The notes beneath the pieces are model-generated. The model searched no databases. It was not told the DNA's origin and saw only the letters and a list, made by a program, of their open reading frames with translations. Below are positions 26,171 through 33,838 of a stretch of 64,000 nucleotides of DNA, one piece after another (position 1 is the first letter of the stretch; each line of letters begins with the position of its first letter). The translations under genes and the position numbers were made by a program. Location of the stretch: the NCBI RefSeq assembly GCF_000315015.1, contig NZ_BAEP01000064.1:1-64000 (forward strand), read 5' to 3'. This DNA comes from Paraglaciecola mesophila KMM 241. Lineage in GTDB: Bacteria; Pseudomonadota; Gammaproteobacteria; Enterobacterales; Alteromonadaceae.

Positions 26171-27493
26171 ATGACGATACAACTTAATAAAGAAGCTGCG
26201 GTGGGAAATACTAAAAACACGCCTCGTTTATGGGTTTCAGAAACACGGCAAAATTTGGGTCAAGAATTACACAATCGGCCTAGTGTAGAAATTGCTACTG
26301 GCACTAGTATTAGTCATATTGCTGTGCGGATTAACCAAGACCAACGTGTACAAGAGCTAAAACAATTATGTTCCTTGTGCGCACGCTATAACGTACCACC
26401 ACCTGAACCCGATGCCTGTTGCTATTACCAGAGCTTCACTGGTTTTGAAATCCGCTGGGAACGACATCTAGAGTTTTCCAGTTACACCTTCATCAGAAAG
26501 GGCGTCAGTGAGGCGTTGTTTGACAGTTTTGCTATCGAGTTTGTACCCCAGCAATGGTTTGACGAACTGGTTGGCGATCTTGTTAGTGCTGTTAACGTCA
26601 TTTTAAGTGCAGAACCACCTAGTGACGAGTTGCTTTGTCAGGCATTTGAAAACCATCAGGTGTTAGGCAGCACGGTATCCAGTGGACGAGCAAATGTATT
26701 TACCTCCTTTCGAATTCACAGTGATGGCTTTTCTCGGGTGTATATTCAAACATCGGTTCTGAATACCTATCAAGCTGGGCGCTTGGTACAACGTTTACTG
26801 GAAATTGAAACCTATCAAATGATGGCGCTATTAAGTTTGCCCATCGCTAAAGCGTTATCAGCTGACGTGGCACAAATAGAACAACGTTTGGTGGGGATAA
26901 ATCAAAGTATGGCGAGCATTAACGAGGCTGATGATGGAGAAATGCTTAGCACTTTGTCGCATTTAGCCAGTCAAACAGAGCAAATACTGGCTGATATTAG
27001 CTATCGCTTTAGCGCCACGGATGCCTATTATGAACTCGTGTGCTCACGAATCTCCCAGCTCAAAGAGCAAGAGCTCAGCCATAAAGAACGCTTAAGCGAG
27101 TTTGTCACTCGAAGGCTTAGTCCAGGTGTTAAGACGTGCCAGGCGTTAACGCGCCGGTTAGATGCCTTAACCTCTCGCATAGAGCGGGCAAGTGGTTTAC
27201 TGCGAACACGTGTTGACCTATCTATTGAGCAACAAAACCAAAAACTGCTTGCGGCAATCAATCGACGTGGCGAAGTGCAGTTGCGATTGCAACAAATAGT
27301 GGAAGGCGTGTCGATTGTGGCGATTGTATATTATTCTATGAGCCTGCTAGATTACGTACTAAATGCCTTTGCATCGGTTAATTTAGCGCTTGATAAAATC
27401 CTAGTGAAGGGCGTTGCTGTTCCAACACTTTTACTATTTACTTGGCTCCTAATGCGCTTTCTCTTGCGGGCAATCAAAAAACAATTCCAGTAA
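26171..27493 (+). CDS. DUF3422 membrane-anchored protein
   Basis: The 440-residue protein starts soluble, with the conserved LHNRPSVEIATGTSISHIAVRI segment that defines DUF3422. It has a long helical, coiled-coil-like stretch (about 250-380) and two C-terminal hydrophobic helices (VSIVAIVYYSMSLLDYVLNA and PTLLLFTWLLMRFLLRAI). It is therefore probably a cytoplasmic protein tethered to the inner membrane. The function of the family is unknown. The start is uncertain: the frame is open from a TTG at 26117 and a GTG at 26126, both inside the ATPase gene, and the first ATG is at 26171. Its close coupling to the NitT-like transporter suggests a joint role. Confidence 0.75.
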   Translation: MTIQLNKEAAVGNTKNTPRLWVSETRQNLGQELHNRPSVEIATGTSISHIAVRINQDQRVQELKQLCSLCARYNVPPPEPDACCYYQSFTGFEIRWERHLEFSSYTFIRKGVSEALFDSFAIEFVPQQWFDELVGDLVSAVNVILSAEPPSDELLCQAFENHQVLGSTVSSGRANVFTSFRIHSDGFSRVYIQTSVLNTYQAGRLVQRLLEIETYQMMALLSLPIAKALSADVAQIEQRLVGINQSMASINEADDGEMLSTLSHLASQTEQILADISYRFSATDAYYELVCSRISQLKEQELSHKERLSEFVTRRLSPGVKTCQALTRRLDALTSRIERASGLLRTRVDLSIEQQNQKLLAAINRRGEVQLRLQQIVEGVSIVAIVYYSMSLLDYVLNAFASVNLALDKILVKGVAVPTLLLFTWLLMRFLLRAIKKQFQ

Positions 27494-27578
27494 CGTTTTT
27501 ATTTGCTTGGTTTCTTTTTTACTTCCTTTTACTCGATTCAGCTAAGCCAGCGAGAACAACTGTCTTTGATTAAAGCTT

Positions 27579-27597
27579 CCCTCCTTAAGTACTAGTT
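27579..27597 (-). promoter_or_regulatory. Weak copy of the island motif upstream of the porin
   Basis: On the minus strand the bases read CTAGTACTTAAGGAGGG. This resembles the CTCNTNCTTTAGNAGG sites with one base missing in the core. It lies 110-130 bp upstream of the porin start, the same distance as the stronger sites from their genes. It is only a candidate. Confidence 0.25.
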
Positions 27598-27708
27598 CTT
27601 TTTCGTCATACTAAATAATGCGTGATTTCATTACCACGAGTAATTTTTTAGCAAGGCTGGTGTTTATATGATCCCGTTGAACGATAACAAAAAACGGGAA
27701 ACACAATC

Positions 27709-28866
27709 ATGAACACATTAACTAAATTTGGCGCCTTGTCAGTGGCTATAGCTTCCTCTTTCAGTGCCGCAGCTAAAATAGACATATACGAAAATAACGG
27801 TTTGAGCTTCAGTGCTGACGGTTTGGTCAATGCCTTTTACTCCAATAGTTCAATTGAAACCACCGATGCAACAGGGGTAGGTACAGACAGAGATCAGTCT
27901 CGAGTACGTATGGGATTTTTACCCAATAATGTGGGGTTTAATTTTTCAAATCAGTTGTCAGATATGAAGATTGAAATGCGCTCTTCTTTTTGGGTATCCA
28001 TAAACGATTCCGATAACAATCGAGACGCATCGCCAGCTGATTTGGGCACCGGCTCATTGATTGATGTGCGCCAATTTTATGCGACGGTTAAAGCTGATTG
28101 GGGGGAAGTGCTTATCGGTAAAGACTTCGGTTTGTTTAACCGCGCCAGTATTTTAAACGATGAATTACTCTTGGGTTTCGGTCAAACCTCTGACTTTTTT
28201 GGCTTAGTTGATGGCGGGAACGTAACTTTCGGTAATATCAGTACCGGCTATACGTATCCGTTTCCTAAGGCTCAAATCACTTATCGGTCTCCTGAATTCA
28301 ATGGTTTCAAAATTGCAGTTGGCCTGATGGATCCTAATAAATTGTCGTCTGATTCTTCTGAAGACCTACCGCGTTTTGAGGCCGAATTGATGTACAACTC
28401 GACCTTCGATAGTGGTTCATTCATGGCATGGTTAAGTGGTGTTAGCCAATCCAGTGAAGTAGATGGTATAGAACAAAACCAATCCGGCGTAGGCTATGGT
28501 GCAAAAGTAAAGTTTGCGGGTCTAGCGTTGAGTGCTTCGGGTTATAGCACTAAAGGGTTAGGGCATGTCGCAGGGCTCGATCAGTTGGTTGGACCTGAGG
28601 TGATCGAAACTGACGGCATGTTGTTTCAAGCGTCCTACACCATGGAAGACCATAGGTTTGTTGTCACTCATGGAAGAACTGAAGTGGAAAATACCGACAG
28701 TGTACTGGATGCCGAACATACGAATACGGGCTTAGCTTACTTTAATACAATTCGCCCTGGACTAACTGCTGTTTTCGAATACAACCACACTGAAGCAGAC
28801 GTAACGAATTCCTTGGCAGGAGAAGATAATGATACGATTTCCGTTGGTGCAGTGGTGACATTCTAA
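27709..28866 (+). CDS. Outer-membrane porin
   Basis: The 385-residue protein has a signal peptide (to about residue 22, SAAAKID). Its pattern of alternating beta-strands, a DVRQFYATVKADWGEVLIGKDFGLFNRA segment and the terminal VGAVVTF is typical of Gram-negative general porins. It probably forms a trimeric 16-strand channel for small solutes. Its place in the alcohol island suggests it admits alcohols or related substrates, but porin specificity cannot be read from sequence. It is monocistronic with 215 bp of leader, which carries a weak copy of the island motif. Confidence 0.85.
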   Translation: MNTLTKFGALSVAIASSFSAAAKIDIYENNGLSFSADGLVNAFYSNSSIETTDATGVGTDRDQSRVRMGFLPNNVGFNFSNQLSDMKIEMRSSFWVSINDSDNNRDASPADLGTGSLIDVRQFYATVKADWGEVLIGKDFGLFNRASILNDELLLGFGQTSDFFGLVDGGNVTFGNISTGYTYPFPKAQITYRSPEFNGFKIAVGLMDPNKLSSDSSEDLPRFEAELMYNSTFDSGSFMAWLSGVSQSSEVDGIEQNQSGVGYGAKVKFAGLALSASGYSTKGLGHVAGLDQLVGPEVIETDGMLFQASYTMEDHRFVVTHGRTEVENTDSVLDAEHTNTGLAYFNTIRPGLTAVFEYNHTEADVTNSLAGEDNDTISVGAVVTF

Positions 28867-28914
28867 GCTGAATAAACTGCAGCGAACTGAAGAGTTCCCA
28901 AATGGACAGGGTAA

Positions 28915-29136
28915 AATTATTGGTGCTGCACCCTCAGCCAAGACCAGGTACAGTTTGAGCAGGATTATGTTTTGCACTTAGCCATGCTTCATAAGGCGTT
29001 AGGTATTGTTAAAACCCATGAACTGCCTTACACCTTTACTGAGTTTGCCGCTATGGGCGATAAAATATCAAGCTTGGCAAGTGATACTATGCGCATATCA
29101 TCTAGGGGCACGCCTGGCATTTTAATTGGAGCCTAA
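28915..29136 (+). pseudogene. Possible gene remnant after the porin
   Basis: The frame reads open for 73 codons from just after a TAA to a stop at 29134-29136. It includes QFEQDYVLHLAMLHKALGIV and a glycine-containing end (RISSRGTPGILIGA). The amino-acid composition looks protein-like and a terminator-like hairpin follows, but no good start or ribosome site exists in the front part. I do not recognise the family. It could be the 3' end of a decayed gene. The remaining 29137-29278 holds the hairpin and the regulator promoter. Confidence 0.3.
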
Positions 29137-29162
29137 GGTTAATCGGAAAGTTTTATTACCTG

Positions 29163-29185
29163 ATGCGGTGAAATACCGCATTTTA
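29163..29185 (+). terminator. Terminator-like hairpin
   Basis: Arms ATGCGGT (29163-29169) and ACCGCAT (29175-29181) with a GAAAT loop are followed by TTTTACTGCATTTTT. It lies after the remnant frame and before the response regulator gene. Confidence 0.55.
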
Positions 29186-29278
29186 CTGCATTTTTGTGTT
29201 AAATAACTGTTAATTTTTGGTGGGTTGAAAGCACTAAATAAGGTAGAATATTTTATTTAAAACATAGTGTTAAGCATC

Positions 29279-29935
29279 ATGTATAAAATTCTAGTTGCTG
29301 ATGATCACCCATTATTCCGTGAAGCGATAATCAATACGATTAGTTCTGCGTTTCCTGGCTCTACTACCTATGAAACAGAAGACATTGAATCAACGCTTGA
29401 GTTAGTCAAAAGCAATGACGAAATAGACTTGATCTTACTCGATTTGAACATGCCTGGGATGACGGGTCTTAATGGTTTACTGGATGTTCGCAATGAATGC
29501 CCCACCACGCCAGTCGTTATTGTATCGGCTGAAACTGAAAAGCAAAAAATATTGCAGACCCTTTCTTATGGCGCTGTTGGCTTTATTGCTAAATCTTCAT
29601 CAAAGCAGGTGATTGGGGAAGCCATTCAAAGTGTGTTTGCTGGAAACGTGTACTTACCGCCTAATATTATGCGAAGTCAGGCTGTTGCTAACCAGGCAAA
29701 TGAATGTGAAATTTCTCCCGAAAAAATATCGCTATTGACTCGCCGTGAACTCATCGTGCTAAAACATTTAACGAAAGGTGAGGCCAATAAACAGATTGCT
29801 TATAATCTGCATATTTCAGAGACAACCATTAAGTCTCATGTGTCATCTATCCTTAAAAAGTTGGGCGCTACAAACCGCGTTAAAGTGGTAGTAGGTTGCG
29901 GTGATATTGATTTTAATCAGTATTTAAAACGCTAA
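29279..29935 (+). CDS. LuxR/NarL-type response regulator (EraR/AgmR-like)
   Basis: The 218-residue protein has an N-terminal receiver (MYKILVADDHPLFREA; acidic pair Asp8-Asp9, phospho-acceptor Asp55 in LILLDLNMPG, Lys in FIAKSSS). A LuxR-type helix-turn-helix follows (about 155-210, LTRRELIVLKHL and ISETTIKSHVSSILKKLGA). Regulators of this type control ethanol oxidation genes in Pseudomonas. The ATG at 29279 is chosen because MYKILVADDH is the normal receiver start; the GTG at 29267 is possible. It converges with the hybrid kinase gene and overlaps it by 4 bases. I infer that it binds the CTTTAG-core motif found upstream of island operons. Confidence 0.9.
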   Translation: MYKILVADDHPLFREAIINTISSAFPGSTTYETEDIESTLELVKSNDEIDLILLDLNMPGMTGLNGLLDVRNECPTTPVVIVSAETEKQKILQTLSYGAVGFIAKSSSKQVIGEAIQSVFAGNVYLPPNIMRSQAVANQANECEISPEKISLLTRRELIVLKHLTKGEANKQIAYNLHISETTIKSHVSSILKKLGATNRVKVVVGCGDIDFNQYLKR

Positions 29936-32502
29936 GCTTTTCGTAATAGATAGAGCATAGATGTTTTCAGTTTCATGGGTTTTACCGGTTTATTAAGCAA
30001 CAATATTTTGCTGTTCTTAATTTCATTTTTGAGTGACTGGCTGTAGTTAGCCGTGATCATAATAGTAGGCAGGGTGCTTCGCCGCGTTTGGTTGATATGC
30101 TGTGCCACATCTACCCCTAGTTCACCATCGTTTAGGTGGTAATCCAACATTAGAATATCCACCTCATCGTGAGCAATATTTACCTTTTTCTTTAACTCCT
30201 CTAAGCTCACTGCGGTGACGGTGTTGCATCCCCAGCCGTTGAGTAAATGCGACATTCCCTCACACACACTGACGTCGTTATCAACTAACCAAATCCGACA
30301 ATGTGAAAAATCTGTTGGGTTAACAAAATTTTGCGCGCTGGCTAAATATTTTGGCTGCTCCTGCTTAGCACATATGGGCACGGTGACTGAAAATACAGAA
30401 CCTTTGCCCAGTTCAGAATTTACGGTGATTTTATGGCCTAGTACATGGGCGATTTTATCGACAATGGCCAGTCCTAATCCTAGGCCATTACCAAAGGCGC
30501 TTTGAGAGGATTTTAAGCGTTTAAATTCTTTAAAGATTTCGGTGAGCTGATCTTGTGCAATGCCGGAGCCGGTATCCCATATTTCTATTGCCACGTGATC
30601 ACCCCTACGTTTACACCCCAACAATACCTTACCCTGCGCTGCATAACGAAACGCATTAGACATAAAGTTACGCAAAATGCGGGCGAGTAATACGCTGTCG
30701 CTATACACTGTGATGTCTGATGGCACGTAGCGTAATTCGATATTGTATTGGCCAGTAGCTTGTTGGTATTCATTGGCCAGGTTATCCAGCAGCTCTGAGA
30801 GTTTAAACACTCCTTTATCTGCTTTTACTACGCCGGCATCCAACTTTGAGATATCTATTAATGTACTGATTAAATTCTCTAAATCATCTAAGGAATTGGT
30901 TAACGAATTTACGATTGGGAGGGACTCTGTATTAACGAGCGTTTCGCCTAATGAGCTGGTAAAAAGTTGGGCTGCGTTAAGCGGCTGTAGTAAGTCATGA
31001 CTAACCGCAGCAAGAAACTTTGTTTTTGAAATGTTGGCAAACTCAGCTTCACGTTTTGCTGTGGTCAGGTTGACCTGTGCAAGCCTGCGCTCTTCAGCCT
31101 CAATGATGAGTTCATCATTGAGGCTTTTGAGCTGGGATGTGCGCTCAGCTACCCGAATTTCGAGCTGGTCGTGGGCTTTTTGTAGGGCGACTGCGTTGCG
31201 TCTGCGTTCTGTTATGTCTCTTACTAAAACAAAAAAACCTTGTACATTACCTTCACTATTGCGATTAGGTACGTAGGACTTTAGCAAATACCTAGATTCA
31301 CCAGCGTGATTTTTTTCCGCTATTTCAAAGCTGACACTTTCTCCTTTTAGCGCACGTTCAATGTAGGGACGAAGCTGGCTGTAATCAGAATCTACTCGGC
31401 TATCTTTGATTGATTCGCCGTCTAGGCTGCCCTGGGGCCAACCATACCAATCTACGTAGACTTGGTTGGTGAATTGAAATTTTAAATCACTGCCAATATA
31501 CGCGATCATGGCTGGTACGTTATCAGTTATCAGTCGCAGCCAACGTTCGCTCTTTTCCAGAGATTCCGCATAGCGATGACGAACTGTGATATCCGTATAG
31601 GTTTTAATCAATTTCCCGTTGAGTAATCTGTGGTCGCGTATTTCTAGTACGGTGCCGTTTGAGAGAGTTTGTACATAATAACCGTCTTTATTCCGGGGGC
31701 GTTCGCCGAGTTCCAATTCGGTCAAATTAGTTAAATGCTGAAAGTAAGGCATAGAACGCAATTGATTCGGGGAAAGCTGACTCATTTGCACAAATCGGTT
31801 ATTCCACACTTCAATTTGATTGGCATTACTGATCATGACAACCCCTTGGGATAAGTTGTCTATTAAGCCTTGTAGCAGCATGGACTTTTGAATCATGCCT
31901 TGTTCGTAGCGCGCTGTCTCGGCTACTTTGACATCTGTGATGTCAGTGTACAACATCACCCAACCACCTTCGCTTGTGCGCCGCTCGTTTAGTTGAAACC
32001 AACGTCCATCGGCTAATTGATACACCGGACTGCTTTGTTCGCCCCCCGGGCTTGCACGCCTGATCATACCGCTGGATTTTGCTCTATCTTTCAAATCGTT
32101 GAAATTGGCGCCTTCTTTAATAGCCAATCCTGTTTTACCCCAGAACGTGGCAAAGTTAGAATTTTGTAGCAGTATCAACCCGTCACTATCGAGCAGTACA
32201 AAGGCTTCAGATATACTTTCTATGGCGTCAATAAAACGTTGTTTAAAGATATTCGCATCTTCGTTGGCTTGCTTTAGTGCGCGGTGGCTATGCTCAACCT
32301 CGGCCAAGGTTTCATTTAAAATCTGAGTTTTTTCTCTGACCTGTTCAGCTAAGTGCACGGAATGTTCAAACGCCGCGTAAGGCGCATATTGATTCCCCCC
32401 GCCTTGTTCAACTCTAGAAATGAGTGCCTCATTAATTTTTTTAAGCTTGGTGTTTTCAGCTCTTAACTTGGCTAACTCTTGTTGTAATTCTTGCCCACTC
32501 AT
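29932..32502 (-). CDS. nahK: PAS hybrid sensor histidine kinase (NahK/ErcS'-like)
   Basis: The 856-residue kinase starts with a coiled coil (1-90) and three PAS-like regions (about 90-195, 205-305, 320-435). A second coiled coil, a HisKA domain with FLAAVSHDLLQPLNAAQLF (His502), an HATPase domain (N box in RNFMSNAFRY; DTGSGI at Asp643; GNGLGLGLAI) and a C-terminal receiver (Asp787 in LMLDYHL, KPVKP) follow. No transmembrane helix is seen, so it is cytoplasmic. It overlaps the FIST gene by 4 bases (ATGA). That pairing matches NosP-NahK of Pseudomonas aeruginosa (PA1975-PA1976), where NahK is also known as ErcS' and lies by the ethanol oxidation genes. The signal may be nitric oxide sensed by the partner. 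Confidence 0.85.
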   Translation of the reverse strand: MSGQELQQELAKLRAENTKLKKINEALISRVEQGGGNQYAPYAAFEHSVHLAEQVREKTQILNETLAEVEHSHRALKQANEDANIFKQRFIDAIESISEAFVLLDSDGLILLQNSNFATFWGKTGLAIKEGANFNDLKDRAKSSGMIRRASPGGEQSSPVYQLADGRWFQLNERRTSEGGWVMLYTDITDVKVAETARYEQGMIQKSMLLQGLIDNLSQGVVMISNANQIEVWNNRFVQMSQLSPNQLRSMPYFQHLTNLTELELGERPRNKDGYYVQTLSNGTVLEIRDHRLLNGKLIKTYTDITVRHRYAESLEKSERWLRLITDNVPAMIAYIGSDLKFQFTNQVYVDWYGWPQGSLDGESIKDSRVDSDYSQLRPYIERALKGESVSFEIAEKNHAGESRYLLKSYVPNRNSEGNVQGFFVLVRDITERRRNAVALQKAHDQLEIRVAERTSQLKSLNDELIIEAEERRLAQVNLTTAKREAEFANISKTKFLAAVSHDLLQPLNAAQLFTSSLGETLVNTESLPIVNSLTNSLDDLENLISTLIDISKLDAGVVKADKGVFKLSELLDNLANEYQQATGQYNIELRYVPSDITVYSDSVLLARILRNFMSNAFRYAAQGKVLLGCKRRGDHVAIEIWDTGSGIAQDQLTEIFKEFKRLKSSQSAFGNGLGLGLAIVDKIAHVLGHKITVNSELGKGSVFSVTVPICAKQEQPKYLASAQNFVNPTDFSHCRIWLVDNDVSVCEGMSHLLNGWGCNTVTAVSLEELKKKVNIAHDEVDILMLDYHLNDGELGVDVAQHINQTRRSTLPTIMITANYSQSLKNEIKNSKILLLNKPVKPMKLKTSMLYLLRKA

Positions 32503-33644
32503 TTGTTACCTCCGGCGATGAAAACGCCGGTGAACGTTTGATTTAAATGCGTGCCATCAATATGTTCTCCATAAGTGTTGAAACCACGTATGTTGTATCG
32601 CTGTTGCAACTCCTTAGCTTGCTGGAGTTGCTGGCGCTGCTCTATTTCGAGACGGCGCAAGAAACAATCGCAAGTCAATACCAATTCAGGCTCTCCATAC
32701 TGGGAGGTCATACGACTCAACTCGCTGCTAAGTGATGCGAAAATATCATCCATCACCACAGTACTCAGCACAATGCCTACATCTACGGCGCAGTAGAAGG
32801 TCAGGCTGAAGTCAGCCTCATTCACTTTTTGAATGGAACGAATATAGTATTGTCCTCCGACTTTAACCGCCAATGGATGCAGAGCGAATAGCTCTGGGCT
32901 AAGCTCCCCTACGGCTACATTTAATAATCTTGCGTACTCGAGGGCTGCAGGTTCAGCATTTAACTCAAACACAGTGCGACTGTCGGCATCCGCAGCGGTT
33001 ACTACGACCTTACTTGTGGGGTATTTAATATGGTTACAACTGAAGACTTCAAATGCACAAGGGGTATTTACCATCAGAACAATAGCCGCGTTTTGGTAGA
33101 ACGACCCCTGATAGAACACATGTGTTGTAGCTAGATGTATGTCGTCACCAGCAGAGCCGCCAAAGTGAGGTATACCGCCTGAAGCTGAGTTGAGGGTGAC
33201 CAAGAATTGCTCCTCGTCTGCGGATAAACCATCGAGCAACGTCAATAAAAATGAGTTATTTTTGATTGCAGCAAGTTTTTTGACATAGCAATTTTCGGTT
33301 AGCTTGTTAATTGTTTCCTGGGCATCTATTAAGGTGAAGTTCTCCATTGATTCAACGATTTGCGTGCTAATAGCAAAATAAGAAGCGCTAAAGCCAATGG
33401 CGATAATGGAATGCTGTTCGTAACCATTAGGGGTTATTTCACCGGCAGTGGTGCAACCGACTAAATCAACGCCTTCAAAAGCAGACGCCATGTTGCTTGC
33501 TAAGCGTTGTAATGAGTACACAGATGAACAATAGAAAAGAACAAACGTAATATGAGGGTTTGACAGTTGTTGACGTAACTCTTGGGCGGCTATGGCTGGG
33601 TCAATGGAGCGGGTAATTGCTGTTATTGTTTTTATATTGGACAT
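32499..33644 (-). CDS. nosP: FIST-domain sensory protein (NosP-like)
   Basis: The 381-residue soluble protein has a FIST N domain (with DLVGCTTAGEITPNGYEQHSIIAIGFS and the conserved GGSAGDDIHLATTHVFYQG) and a FIST C domain (GGQYYIRSIQKVNEADFSLTFYCAVDVG; LTCDCFLRRLE; FNTYGEHIDGTHLNQTF). FIST proteins are sensory modules; NosP members bind haem and nitric oxide and modulate the co-encoded kinase. The kinase gene begins within its stop codon, so the two are translationally coupled. Direct proof of haem binding is not available from sequence. Confidence 0.85.
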   Translation of the reverse strand: MSNIKTITAITRSIDPAIAAQELRQQLSNPHITFVLFYCSSVYSLQRLASNMASAFEGVDLVGCTTAGEITPNGYEQHSIIAIGFSASYFAISTQIVESMENFTLIDAQETINKLTENCYVKKLAAIKNNSFLLTLLDGLSADEEQFLVTLNSASGGIPHFGGSAGDDIHLATTHVFYQGSFYQNAAIVLMVNTPCAFEVFSCNHIKYPTSKVVVTAADADSRTVFELNAEPAALEYARLLNVAVGELSPELFALHPLAVKVGGQYYIRSIQKVNEADFSLTFYCAVDVGIVLSTVVMDDIFASLSSELSRMTSQYGEPELVLTCDCFLRRLEIEQRQQLQQAKELQQRYNIRGFNTYGEHIDGTHLNQTFTGVFIAGGNK

Positions 33645-33838
33645 TATTGAAAGCCTTTATTCTTTGTTGTGAGCCGAAATCTAGCATCACGTAACGACTG
33701 CTCTTTCGCTAATCATATAGTGCAAAATGCTTTTACCAAAGCAGATGAGTAGGGTAAGCACGTAGCTTGTGGTCTGTGTTGAAATCAAGCTGATATCACA
33801 AACGTTCAGCATTATTTAGGCAGAGTTTCTGCTTAGCG

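Noticed and set aside
27028-27261. Minus-strand ORF inside the DUF3422 gene
   Set aside because: Antisense shadow within a well-supported coding frame.
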